DNA of 64,000 nt from Bacteroides timonensis. Its GTDB lineage: Bacteria; Bacteroidota; Bacteroidia; Bacteroidales; Bacteroidaceae. Below are positions 54,918-63,990 of this stretch, piece by piece (the first letter of the stretch is position 1; every line of letters begins with the position of its first letter). Under the pieces are notes generated by a model. It had not been told where the DNA came from. It worked only from the letters and a program-made list of their open reading frames with translations, and searched no databases. Location of the stretch: contig NZ_CBVI010000073.1 of assembly GCF_000513195.1 (NCBI RefSeq), forward strand, positions 43,662 to 107,661, in the 5' to 3' direction. Made by a program: the position numbers and the translations under genes.

Positions 54918-55775
54918 ATGGCTGCTACTATTTTACATAATGTTGACTTGTACAAGTACAACACAATGAGGCTTCATTCTAACTGCAAAACAATGTATGT
55001 TCCACATGATGTTACTGATTTGATTGAAATATTGAAGTCTCTTAAAGAGTTGGGAAAGCAATTCCATATTCTTTCTGCAGGCAGCAATATTATCTTTGCA
55101 GAGCACGTTGTAACTCCAATAATTAACCTTATGGAGCTAGATTCAACAATAGATTATTCTCTTGGTGAAAATCAAGTTAAGGTTGGTTGTTCTGTCAGAA
55201 TTCAAAAGCTTATCAAGTCTAATGAAAATTTTGGCATTGGCGGAATAGAATACCTTTATTCCATTCCTTCAAGCGTCGGAGGGGCAATATATATGAATGC
55301 TGGCAGAGGAAAATCAATAGGTGTTTCTATTTCGGACTATATACTAGAAGTAGAATATTTGGATATTGATGAGCTCAAAATAAAGACTCTTAAAGGAACA
55401 GAAGGATATAGCTATCGGCATTCACCATTCCAAGAAATGTATGCAATTATCCTGAAAGTCTCTTTTAAATTTAGAGAACAGAGCGCTAAAGAAACTGAAA
55501 GGCTGATAAAGGAAAGGTTGGATTATTCCAAGAAGTTTTTGTCGGCCGATAAGCCGAGCTGCGGTTCTGTATTTATTAGCTACAACCCTATTATTATTCG
55601 TTTAATAAGGGGTATGAAATGTGGTGGTGCTATGTTTTCAAAGAAGACTTCTAATTGGATATCAAATATAGATAATGCCACAGCTAGTGATATACTTCAT
55701 TTAGTTAATAAGGCAAAAAAAATACATTCGCTTTTGGGTTTTAAGTGCATACCAGAGATTAAATTCTATAATTAA
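54918..55775 (+). CDS. MurB-like FAD-binding oxidoreductase
   Basis: A 285-residue protein resembling UDP-N-acetylenolpyruvoylglucosamine reductase: NTMRLHSNCKTMYVP, ILSAGSNIIFAEH (FAD pyrophosphate binding), IEYLYSIPSSVGGAIYMNAGRGKS, YSYRHSPFQ, and CGSVF near residue 215. It starts 2 bases after a glycosyltransferase gene, deep inside the capsule operon, so it is unlikely to be the cell-wall MurB. It may reduce an enolpyruvyl sugar to a lactyl ether (inference). Confidence 0.75.
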   Translation: MAATILHNVDLYKYNTMRLHSNCKTMYVPHDVTDLIEILKSLKELGKQFHILSAGSNIIFAEHVVTPIINLMELDSTIDYSLGENQVKVGCSVRIQKLIKSNENFGIGGIEYLYSIPSSVGGAIYMNAGRGKSIGVSISDYILEVEYLDIDELKIKTLKGTEGYSYRHSPFQEMYAIILKVSFKFREQSAKETERLIKERLDYSKKFLSADKPSCGSVFISYNPIIIRLIRGMKCGGAMFSKKTSNWISNIDNATASDILHLVNKAKKIHSLLGFKCIPEIKFYN

Positions 55776-55784
55776 AATATATTA

Positions 55785-56893
55785 ATGAGAATAGCATTGC
55801 TTTCATTCCATACTGCAGCTAATTATGGTGCAGCTCTTCAGTCATATGCTTTGCAAAGAGCTTTAACTGAACATGGTTTCGATAATCTTTACTTAGATTA
55901 TCAAAATATGTCTAGAAAACACGAATATGATATGGTGTTTCATATTGTAGATAGTCTGAATCATAAGAAATGGTTGTCTGCATTAGCTTATACACTAGGA
56001 ACGCCCTTTATGGAATTAAGAAAATATAGATTTGATAAATTCTATAAGGCTAATCTGAAGAAAACACATAAAATGTATAAGTCTTCTGACGAAGCGAAGG
56101 AAGCGAATAGTCTATTTGATAAGTTTATAGTTGGAAGTGATCAGGTGTGGAATTGTGTGTGCAATGGTTATGATACTGCATTCCTACTTGATTTTGTTGA
56201 TGATAATGAAAAAAAATATCTTACTCTTCTAGTTTTGGTATGAGTGAGATACCTGATGAATATCTTGACTGTTATAAGAAATATCTGTCAGAAATCAAGC
56301 ATATAAGCACTCGTGAAATATTCGGAGTTAAACTCATCAAACAGTTGACTGGCAGAGATGCTGAACTAGTTATGGATCCGGTTTTCCTTTTAACAAAAGA
56401 ATCCTGGCTGAAAATGACAGAGCCGATTAAAGAGCCATTTGTGTTTAGCTATACCAATAAAGATAATCAGTTTGAAGCATTTATAAATCAAATAGGTTAT
56501 GACATAAAAGGGATGAAGCATTATAAATTGGCAAGAGCAACAGGTATAGGTGATTTCATATCTTCGAAGGTTAAGGTAAAGTATAGTATGTCACCAACGG
56601 ATTTTCTTAGTGTTATTAATAGCGCAGAACTCGTTTTTACAGCGTCTTTTCATTGTACAGCCATGTCAATAATATTTAATAGACCTTTTGTTGTTACACT
56701 TATAGGTGATAGTGGCAAGGATGAACGACTGCTCACTTTGCTAAAAAGGCTTGGACTTGAAAATAGAATTTTAAGTGATGGCATGACAGTTCATGATGTC
56801 AAGTCTCCTATAGACTGGAATATTGTAAATAGCCGTATAGAAGAACTTCGAAAAGAATCTTTAGGCTATCTCATAGAAAGCATAAATAATTAG
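55785..56893 (+). pseudogene. Polysaccharide pyruvyltransferase family gene, split by an A8 frameshift
   Basis: The frame 55785-56243 holds the N-terminal half (FHTAANYGAALQSYALQRAL, FIVGSDQVWNC) and 56240-56893 the C-terminal half (STREIFGVKLIKQLTGRDAELVMDPVFLL, TASFHCTAMSIIFNRPFV). Adding one A to the eight-A run at 56209-56216 restores a continuous protein of about 370 residues reading EKKISYSSSFG, a typical segment of this family. The enzyme would add a pyruvate ketal to a sugar. As assembled it is broken. Confidence 0.75.
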
Positions 56894-57067
56894 TTTCTAA
56901 AAAAATACTTCAATTTAGAACTAAAAAGATGACGAGAAATGAATTCTTAGTATATTTAGTTATGTAACACTTTAAAGACTAATTATCGGTTAGCGTCCAA
57001 AAATGCCGTGTAGGATAAACGCAATAAAAGCCAGACCTTTGCTATCGTTAAATCAACAGCAAAGTTT

Positions 57068-57442
57068 ATGTATAGTTACAATGATTTTGAGCGTCTATTT
57101 TTGCGCTATAAATTGGAAGGCCTCCCTGCGGGTGTTTCGCTTGAGAAATTCTGTCTGTCCAACAAAGTACCTTATAACCTTTTTGAGAAATGGTACAAAG
57201 ATACCCGAAAGAAGATAATTCCTGTTCAGTTTTTGGGCGCTCCTTCACCGGAAGCCGGAATGAAGGAAATTGCTTCCTCAATCCCGGAACAAAAGCCGGA
57301 AGCGGATACTCGTTTTTCTTCGCATGCCGAACTTCGAATCCTGGTTGATATCCACATGAGCAATGGTGTTCATCTCAGTCAGAAAAATTTAAGCTACGAA
57401 GGTTTGAAAAGCTTAGTAGAGAAACTGGAGGGCTTATGTTGA
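57068..57442 (+). CDS. tnpA: IS66 accessory protein TnpA
   Basis: A 124-residue IS66 Orf1-type protein with helix-turn-helix-like content: YNDFERLFLRYKLEGLPAGVSLEKFCLSNKVPYNLFEKWYKDTRKK. The C-terminal SYEGLKSLVEKLEGLC is shared with the broken copy at 44121. It overlaps tnpB by seven bases. Confidence 0.85.
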   Translation: MYSYNDFERLFLRYKLEGLPAGVSLEKFCLSNKVPYNLFEKWYKDTRKKIIPVQFLGAPSPEAGMKEIASSIPEQKPEADTRFSSHAELRILVDIHMSNGVHLSQKNLSYEGLKSLVEKLEGLC

Positions 57443-57783
57443 ATATAACAGGGCTCAACCGCTTTTTCTTTGTCCGTGATTTCCATGATATGTGCTGTAA
57501 ATATGATAAGGTCCTATCCATCATCCATCAACAGTTGAATCGTGAGCCGGAGGATGGTGATGTCTTTATCGTGATGTCTAAAGATTTACGTCTGGTGCGT
57601 TTGTTCAGCTATGACCGACGTTCTTACAGCATGTTTGAGAAACGTTTCAGACCCGGATACAAGTTTATGCATGTCAGCTATGATGGTGATGAAAGTATTT
57701 ATTCAATCCATTGGCAGGATGTCATTCTCTTGTTGGAGTCCCCTGTTGTTAAAAAAAATAAGAATCAGATAATTAACAAGTGA
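57436..57783 (+). CDS. tnpB: IS66 accessory protein TnpB
   Basis: A 115-residue IS66 Orf2-like protein, intact (FFVRDFHDMCCKYDKVLSII, DVFIVMSKDLRLVRLFSYDRRSYSMFEKRF). It is coupled to tnpA through an overlap, the standard IS66 arrangement. Confidence 0.88.
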   Translation: MLNITGLNRFFFVRDFHDMCCKYDKVLSIIHQQLNREPEDGDVFIVMSKDLRLVRLFSYDRRSYSMFEKRFRPGYKFMHVSYDGDESIYSIHWQDVILLLESPVVKKNKNQIINK

Positions 57784-57821
57784 AAAGTAGCGAAAATATT
57801 CTTTTATTTCATTGTTTTTTT

Positions 57822-57845
57822 GTATCTTTGAAGTACCAAAGATAC
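57822..57845. promoter_or_regulatory. Palindromic -7-like element ahead of IS66 tnpC
   Basis: GTATCTTTG (57822-57830), AAGTAC, CAAAGATAC (57837-57845): a perfect 9-bp inverted repeat in which each arm contains TATCTTTG, the Bacteroides -7 consensus, facing opposite ways. It lies 6 bases before the tnpC ATG. Confidence 0.5.
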
Positions 57846-57850
57846 TGAAT

Positions 57851-59622
57851 ATGAATGAGTTGGAAAGAATGAAACAGCTTTCTTCCGCAAGGAAGCTGAA
57901 GGAACGTGAGGAGAATCCTGTACCTTTTGCAGACCCATATTCAGATATGAACCCCTGAGGAAAAATCCAAAATGATAATAGCGCTGATGGTTGCCCGTGA
58001 GCGTGACGCTGAACGCATCCGACGTGACGAGGTCCGGATAGATGAACTGTTGTCCAAGGTTGATAAACTGTTGTCTTTGCAGAAGGCTGCCATGACCGCA
58101 GAAAAAGAGCGTGACAATTATAAACAGCTGGTCGGTAATTTGTTGTCTAAAATAACAGCATTGGAAGAGCAGCTAAAAGTCCGCAACAAGAACCTTTATG
58201 GTGGTAAGAGCCCAAAAGAGTATCCATAAAAAGAAGCAGGAGATCGAAGAGGACGCTACCCGTGACAAGGATGATTTCGACGGTACTCCCCAATCCCTTT
58301 GCTCCTCCTTACCGCAGCATGGTGAGGCTCCTGTGCGGGAAGAGGACGTGGCAGCAAAATCAAAAGAGTCCCGTCTTTATCGTCAAGGACTTTCTTACCG
58401 TACCATGAGTGCCGACAATACGGTTTGTCATGACAGTGATATCCGCCATCTGCCCGCAGGTGCCATCATCATCAAACGTTTCCGTAAATATGCCTATGAG
58501 CAGATAAGCAGTCTTGTGGAGCATGATTACGAGGTTATCCGCTATAAAACTTTGGACGGGAAAATTCACGAAGGCTATTTCCCTTTCATGGGTCAGCCTG
58601 AAATCATTGACGTTGTTCCGGGAACGCACGCTTCGGGTTCTTATCTTGCTTTCAACAAATATGTTCTTGATCCCCCTCTTTATCGTGAAATGTACAGATT
58701 GTCGGGTGAATCGATGCATTTGAGCCGTATGAGCCTGACCAACTGGCTGGGGAAAGGCTCCGCCCATTTCTGCGGTTTGATTGGTTATCTTAAGAATAGT
58801 TGTCTGGAGAAGGACTCCATTGTAAACTGTGATGAGATCTGGTGCCGGGTAAGGCGTGAGGGATGCTACAAGAAAAAATACATCTGGTGCCTGGTCGACA
58901 GACTGTCCAGAGTGGTAATCTATTGCTACGAGGACGGTTCCAGGGGACGGGATGCCCTGAAGCATATTCTGGGAGACAGCCAGGTGAAAGCGCTTTAGTC
59001 GGACGGCTACAATGTCTATATGTATCTGGATGACCATATGGTCGATATAGAACATCTTTGTTGCATGGCCCATGCCCGTGCGAAGTTGAAGTATGCGTTT
59101 GAGCAGGGGGATGATAAGGATGCCGCATTCATATTGGAACTGATAGGTGAGCTTTACAAACTGGAGCGTGAGTATGAGGAAGGCGGGTTGTCCCCTGAAC
59201 AGATAAAGCTTTGCCGGAATAATTTAAAGACCAAGGAAATAATCATAAAGTTACGCAGTAAGCTTGACGTCCTGCTCAGTGACGGTCATCCGCCCCGCGG
59301 AGAGTTGATGGAGAAGGCCATAAGTTATATGAATACTTTCTGGACCCAGCTGTTCGCCTACTTGAATGACGGCTCTTATTCAATCGACAATTCCATTGCC
59401 GAACGTTTTATCCGTCCCTTGGCGGGTGAGCGGAAGAACTCTTTATTCTTCGGCAGTGACAGGATGGCCCGCGTCTCGGCGGTATATCATACCATCATCT
59501 CGACATGCAAGATGCAGGGTGTGTCAGTGCTGGATTATTTCAAGAGATTTTTCAGCGAGATTGTTAAAGGACGTAGGGATTATGAACATTTGTTACCCTT
59601 GACAATCGGACTGGATCAATAA
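57851..59622 (+). pseudogene. tnpC: IS66 transposase TnpC, broken
   Basis: Begins MNELERMKQLSSARKL. An extra base near 57948 (DMTPEEKSKM restored when removed), another extra C near 58209 (NLYGGKSQKS restored), and a TAG at 58996-58998, probably from CAG, in KAL-stop-SDGYNVYM interrupt it. The DDE parts are visible as NCDEIWCRV, SDGYNVY and NSIAERFIRP. With all three corrected it would be a full-length transposase of about 590 residues. Confidence 0.82.
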
Positions 59623-59929
59623 CAAACATTAAAAATCAGTATCTTTTTTGACGTTATTTATTAGGAAACCGCCTTGTGGCGGCTTTCCTTGGGATACACG
59701 TCAAAATTGGACGCTAACTAGTCGGTGGATATTTCTTACTTCTTTTATATGTTGATCTTTTGCGCTAGAGGCTGCTTGAATACTTACTTTATCATTCTTG
59801 TGATTACTATAAGTTTTTGCCATTAGGATATACCTGATTTTTTATTTATACCTTATGGATTAATCAGCTTGGCATTTAGTGGGTATCAGAATTTGAAAAA
59901 TCTAAAAAAATAATTCAATTTAAATCATT
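59623..59929. other. IS66 right end and spacer before ugd
   Basis: The first 96 bases are the 3' end of IS66 element 2 (hairpin and terminal repeat). The remaining 211 bases are AT-rich and contain no open frame and no clear consensus promoter. Confidence 0.5.
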
Positions 59930-61249
59930 ATGAATATAGCAATTGTTGGCACCGGCTACGTTGGTTTGGTGTCAGGTACCTGTTTTGCAGAAATGGGTGC
60001 TAATGTAACTTGTGTTGATGTAGATCAAAAGAAGATTGATAAACTCCATGAGGGAGAGATGCCTATTTATGAACCTGGGCTGGAGGAGTTAGTGAAACGT
60101 AATGTAGGGTATGGTCGATTGCATTTTACTACTGATTTGATTTCTGTGCTCGATGATGTAGAGGTGGTATTCAGCGCAGTAGGCACACCTCCTGATGAGG
60201 ATGGATCTGCAGACTTAAAGTATGTGCTGGCTGTGGCCCGTCAGTTTGGTCAGAATGTCAATAAGTATACTATTTTAGTTACTAAATCGACCGTCCCTGT
60301 TGGTACGGCCAAGAAGGTGAAAGCAGTTATTCAAGAAGAGTTGGATAAACGTGGGGTGGATGTTCCATTTGATGTAGCATCTAATCCGGAATTTTTGAAG
60401 GAGGGCGCTGCTATTAAGGATTTTATGAGTCCAGATCGTGTAGTCGTAGGTATTGAAAGTAGTCGTGCAGAGGAGGTAATGACGAAGCTTTATCAACCAT
60501 TTTTACTGCAAAATTTTAGAGTTATTTTTATGGATATTCTTAGTGCGGAGATGACGAAATACGCAGCTAATGCAATGTTGGCTACTCGCATTTCATTTAT
60601 GAATGATATCGCCAACTTATGCGAGTTAGTCGGTGCAAATGTTCATAATGTGCGAAGAGGCATAGGGACAGATACTAGAATTGGTGCTAAATTCCTTTAT
60701 GCTGGTTGTGGTTATGGTGGTTCGTGTTTTCCTAAGGATGTAAAGGCGCTGGTACATACTGGTATGGATATGGGGTATCGCATGAGGGTAATTGAAGCTG
60801 TGGAAGAGGTAAATGAATACCAAAAGGGGGTTGTTTTCAAGAAACTCCAGAAAATGATGCCAGAAGGGGAATCTCTGCAGGATAAGACAATTGCTGTACT
60901 TGGTTTAGCATTTAAGCCCGAAACTGATGATATGCGTGAAGCACCGGCTCTGGTAGTAATTGATTGCTTACTGAAAACAGGCGCTAAAGTGCGTGTATTC
61001 GATCCTATTGCTATGGCAGAATGCAAGCGTCGTATTGGTGATACGGTTACGTATGCTGATAATATTTATGACTGTGTAGATGGTGCTTATGCCATGCTTT
61101 TGATGACGGAGTGGCGTCAGTTCCGCTTACCTTCATGGAGTGTGATTAAGAAAATAATGATTGGTAATATTATTGTGGATGGTCGTAATATATATCATCG
61201 GGATGAACTGGAAGCTGAAGGATTTAGATATACTACGATTGGGGAATAG
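59930..61249 (+). CDS. ugd: UDP-glucose 6-dehydrogenase
   Basis: A 439-residue NAD-dependent enzyme oxidising UDP-glucose to UDP-glucuronate. The Rossmann motif GTGYVGLVSGTCFAEMG is at residues 7-23, TKSTVPVGTAKK and EFLKEGAAIKDF are mid-domain motifs, and the catalytic Cys is in GCGYGGSCFPKDVKAL. Length is normal. It follows IS66 element 2 and is 2 bases upstream of a GT2 gene. It belongs to a different subgroup from the truncated dehydrogenase at 46749. Confidence 0.95.
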   Translation: MNIAIVGTGYVGLVSGTCFAEMGANVTCVDVDQKKIDKLHEGEMPIYEPGLEELVKRNVGYGRLHFTTDLISVLDDVEVVFSAVGTPPDEDGSADLKYVLAVARQFGQNVNKYTILVTKSTVPVGTAKKVKAVIQEELDKRGVDVPFDVASNPEFLKEGAAIKDFMSPDRVVVGIESSRAEEVMTKLYQPFLLQNFRVIFMDILSAEMTKYAANAMLATRISFMNDIANLCELVGANVHNVRRGIGTDTRIGAKFLYAGCGYGGSCFPKDVKALVHTGMDMGYRMRVIEAVEEVNEYQKGVVFKKLQKMMPEGESLQDKTIAVLGLAFKPETDDMREAPALVVIDCLLKTGAKVRVFDPIAMAECKRRIGDTVTYADNIYDCVDGAYAMLLMTEWRQFRLPSWSVIKKIMIGNIIVDGRNIYHRDELEAEGFRYTTIGE

Positions 61250-61251
61250 CT

Positions 61252-62016
61252 ATGAATGAGTTAAAAGATTATGGGCTTGTTTCCATTATCATGCCATCTT
61301 ATAATGCGTCACGTTTCATTACTGAGAGTATTAAGTCGGTGATTGTGCAGACTTATCAAAATTGGGAATTACTTATAGCTGATGATTGTTCGAAAGATTC
61401 TTCAGTTGAAGTTATAAAAAAAATAATTGATAAAGATCAGCGTATTAAACTATTTTCACTTCTGAAAAATGTAGGGGCTGCTGCTGCCCGGAATGTCGCA
61501 ATAGAACATGCTAACGGACAATATATAGCATTTTTAGATAGTGATGATGTGTGGGAGCCTGAGAAACTAGAAAGGCAACTTGCTTTTATGAAGGAGAATA
61601 AGTATGCATTTACTTATTCTGAATATTATGTGATGGAAGAGGATGGGAAAAAAACGGGTAGTTTTATACGTATACCAAGCTCTTTATCTTATCGTCAATA
61701 TTTGCGGAATACAATTATTGGATGTTTAACAGTCGTTATTGATCGCAATATCGTAGGTGATTTTCGCATGCCTCTTATTAAGAGTAGTCATGATATGGCG
61801 CTTTGGCTCTTGATAATGAAGAGGGGATATAAGGCTTATGGTATAAAGGAAGTATTGGCGGGTTATCGTCTGGTTTCAACCTCAAATACGGCTAAGAAAT
61901 GGAAAGCAGCAAAAGATGTTTGGAGAGTATATAGAAAAATAGAATATCTCTCTGTCCTTTTTTCGGCTTTTTGTTTTTGTGGTTATGTCTTTAATGCTGT
62001 AATTAAACGGATGTAG
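61252..62016 (+). CDS. Glycosyltransferase family 2
   Basis: A 254-residue GT-A enzyme. The N-terminus VSIIMPSYNASRFITESIKSV, then ADDCSKDSS, and the DxD-type motif FLDSDDVWEPEKLERQL near residues 93-109 identify family 2. There is no transmembrane segment apart from a slightly hydrophobic C-terminus (VLFSAFCFCGYVFNAV). It is coupled to ugd and lies 3 bases upstream of the initiating transferase. Confidence 0.9.
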   Translation: MNELKDYGLVSIIMPSYNASRFITESIKSVIVQTYQNWELLIADDCSKDSSVEVIKKIIDKDQRIKLFSLLKNVGAAAARNVAIEHANGQYIAFLDSDDVWEPEKLERQLAFMKENKYAFTYSEYYVMEEDGKKTGSFIRIPSSLSYRQYLRNTIIGCLTVVIDRNIVGDFRMPLIKSSHDMALWLLIMKRGYKAYGIKEVLAGYRLVSTSNTAKKWKAAKDVWRVYRKIEYLSVLFSAFCFCGYVFNAVIKRM

Positions 62017-62019
62017 TAT

Positions 62020-62610
62020 ATGTTGATTAAATCAATTTTCGACAGGTTATTTTCATTCTTCGGTCTTTTTTTTCTCTGTCCAATTTTATTTATAGTTGCC
62101 TTTCTAATTCGTATTAAAATGCCAAGTGGTCCTATCATTTTTAAGCAGAAACGGGTAGGGCAGCACGGACGGTTATTTATCATGTATAAGTTCCGTTCCA
62201 TGACGATGAATCATTCCGGAAGTTCGGTATCTGTACAGGGAGAGAGTCGTATTACTCCTTTGGGGGCAAAACTGCGGAAATATAAATTGGATGAGTTGCC
62301 AGAATTATGGAATGTGTTGATAGGGGATATGAGTTTTGTTGGTCCTCGGCCGGATGTCCCGGGATATGCTGATAAACTTGAAGGGGACAATAGAAGAATG
62401 CTTCTTTTGAAACCCGGTATTACTGGCCCGGCCAGTTTGAAATACCGGAATGAAGAAGAATTATTAATACAGCAGGAAAATCCTCAAAAATACAATGATG
62501 AGGTGCTTTTCCCTGACAAAGTAAGGATTAATATAGAATATTTGGATAATTGGTCTTTCTGGAATGATATTAAAATCATTATTTATACAATACTTGGGAA
62601 AGATTTGTAA
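62020..62610 (+). CDS. Initiating sugar-phosphate transferase (PglC/WcfS type)
   Basis: A 196-residue monotopic phosphoglycosyl transferase with one hydrophobic helix (residues 7-29) followed by FKQKRVGQHG, MYKFRSMTM, KLDELPELWNVLIGDMSFVGPRPDVPGY and KPGITGPASL. The ITGPASLKYR end differs from the ITGWAQVNGR of the copy at 6374, so the two probably differ in sugar specificity or ancestry. It would load the first sugar on undecaprenyl phosphate. Confidence 0.88.
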   Translation: MLIKSIFDRLFSFFGLFFLCPILFIVAFLIRIKMPSGPIIFKQKRVGQHGRLFIMYKFRSMTMNHSGSSVSVQGESRITPLGAKLRKYKLDELPELWNVLIGDMSFVGPRPDVPGYADKLEGDNRRMLLLKPGITGPASLKYRNEEELLIQQENPQKYNDEVLFPDKVRINIEYLDNWSFWNDIKIIIYTILGKDL

Positions 62611-62685
62611 TATCATAAAATGGTTGTTTATACCTTGTTATTTATGGCGTAAATAATCCTTCTTTTCTTACTCTTTTTACTTTTC

Positions 62686-63881
62686 GATTTATAGTTTTAT
62701 AATCACATAATTTTATGGACAAGAGAATTTATCTTTGCCTTGCTCACATGAGCGGCAAGGAGCAGGCTTTTATAAAGGAAGCTTTCGATACTAACTGGGT
62801 TGTTCCTTTAGGCCCCAACGTGAATGCCTTTGAAAAATCTTTGGAAGATTTTTTAATTGACAATGGACAATTGACAATTGACAATGATAGGAAGCGTGTG
62901 GTTGCTTTGTCAGCAGGTACGGCGGCCATCCATTTGGGATTAATCCAACTTGGTGTAGGAGTCGGTGATGAGGTTATCTGCCAGTCGTTTACGTTCTGCG
63001 CGTCAGCCAATCCTGTAGCTTACCAGGGAGCTAAACCTGTGTTTATCGACAGTGAGGAGGATACCTGGAATATGGACCCTGTTTTGCTGGAAGAAGCCAT
63101 TAAGGACAGAATCTCGAAGACAGGTAAGAAGCCGAAAGCTATTCTTCCTGTTCATCTTTATGGTATGCCTGCCAGAATTGATGAGATTTGCGCGATAGCC
63201 GCTAAATATGAAATCCCTGTGTTGGAGGATGCTGCAGAGGCTTTGGGTTCTGAGTTCAAGGGACAGAAGTGCGGTACTTTCGGTACCTTTGGCGTCCTGT
63301 CTTTCAATGGAAATAAGATGATCACTACTTCGGGTGGCGGGGCTTTGATCGTTCCTGATGAAAGCACCAAGAAGCAAACCATGTTTTATGCTACGCAGGC
63401 TCGTGAACCTTTCCCTCATTACCAGCATGAAAAGATTGGTTACAATTATCGTATGAGTAATATTTGTGCTGGTATCGGTCGTGGTCAGATGACTGTATTG
63501 GATGAGCATATTGCGCATCACCGCCATGTACATGCGCTTTACGAGAAGGCTTTTGAAGGTGTGGATGGTATAACGTTGAAATCTAATCCTGATGGTCGTT
63601 TCAACGCTAATTATTGGTTGTCTACTATTCTGATAGATCCTGTGAAGACCGGTACAAACTATGATGAAGTCCGCCGTAAACTGGATGAACGGGGAATTGA
63701 GACCCGTCCCTTGTGGAAACCTATGCATTTGCAGCCTGTCTATGCCCATAATCCTTGTTATGTGAATGGTGTTTCTGAACGTTTGTTTAATATGGGTTTA
63801 TGTATTCCTGCCGGTCCTTGGGTGACGGATGAAGATGTGGCTTATATTGTGGAACAGATAAAAGTTTGCTGTAAGAAATAA
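62686..63881 (+). repeat. Direct duplication, copy B (1,196 bp)
   Basis: Partner of 7779-8974 at a constant offset of 54,907 bp with no indels. The matching upstream 29 bp ends exactly at the same base in both copies. Confidence 0.9.
62715..63881 (+). CDS. DegT/DnrJ/EryC1/StrS aminotransferase, copy B (WcfR-like)
   Basis: A 388-residue PLP-dependent sugar aminotransferase with the same motifs as copy A (Lys 201 in NGNKMITTSGGG). It differs at ten residues, among them T55I, H61R and a Thr-to-His in QPVYAHNP. Both copies close a capsule locus after a PglC-type transferase, suggesting that both capsules start from the same 4-amino sugar, as WcfR does in B. fragilis PSA. The low-complexity insert near residues 48-58 is present here too. 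A strong terminator follows. Confidence 0.9.
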   Translation: MDKRIYLCLAHMSGKEQAFIKEAFDTNWVVPLGPNVNAFEKSLEDFLIDNGQLTIDNDRKRVVALSAGTAAIHLGLIQLGVGVGDEVICQSFTFCASANPVAYQGAKPVFIDSEEDTWNMDPVLLEEAIKDRISKTGKKPKAILPVHLYGMPARIDEICAIAAKYEIPVLEDAAEALGSEFKGQKCGTFGTFGVLSFNGNKMITTSGGGALIVPDESTKKQTMFYATQAREPFPHYQHEKIGYNYRMSNICAGIGRGQMTVLDEHIAHHRHVHALYEKAFEGVDGITLKSNPDGRFNANYWLSTILIDPVKTGTNYDEVRRKLDERGIETRPLWKPMHLQPVYAHNPCYVNGVSERLFNMGLCIPAGPWVTDEDVAYIVEQIKVCCKK

Positions 63882-63910
63882 GTAGGTGCGAAATATTACA
63901 GTTTTATTAA

Positions 63911-63954
63911 AAAAAGCCGGAATGATTCATAGAGCTCATTCCGGCTTTTTTTTT
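63911..63954 (+). terminator. Terminator of capsule locus 2
   Basis: AAAAAGCCGGAATGA (63911-63925) pairs perfectly over 15 bp with TCATTCCGGCTTTTT (63936-63950), followed by further Ts. Confidence 0.92.
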
Positions 63955-63959
63955 ATCTT

Positions 63960-63990
63960 CTTGTTGATTAAATAATTAGCGCTATATTTG
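63960..63990 (+). promoter_or_regulatory. Promoter of a gene beyond the window
   Basis: CTTG (63960-63963) and TATATTTG (63983-63990), spaced 19 bp, directly after the capsule terminator. The gene it serves is not in the window. Confidence 0.6.

Larger units (their letters stand above)
56989..59718 (+). mobile_element. Decayed IS66-family element 2
   Basis: Ends are GTTAGCGTCCAA (56989-57000) and TTGGACGCTAAC (59707-59718); over 23 bp the ends match at 19 positions. Contents: intact tnpA and tnpB and a broken tnpC, then a hairpin (CCGCC/GGCGG near 59669-59683) before the right end. No exact 8-bp target duplication flanks it. Its ends differ from those of element 1, so the two are separate IS66 types. 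Confidence 0.85.

Noticed and set aside
56981..59726. Target-site duplication around IS66 element 2
   Set aside because: The 8-bp flanks AATTATCG and TAGTCGGT are not the same; only short partial similarity.
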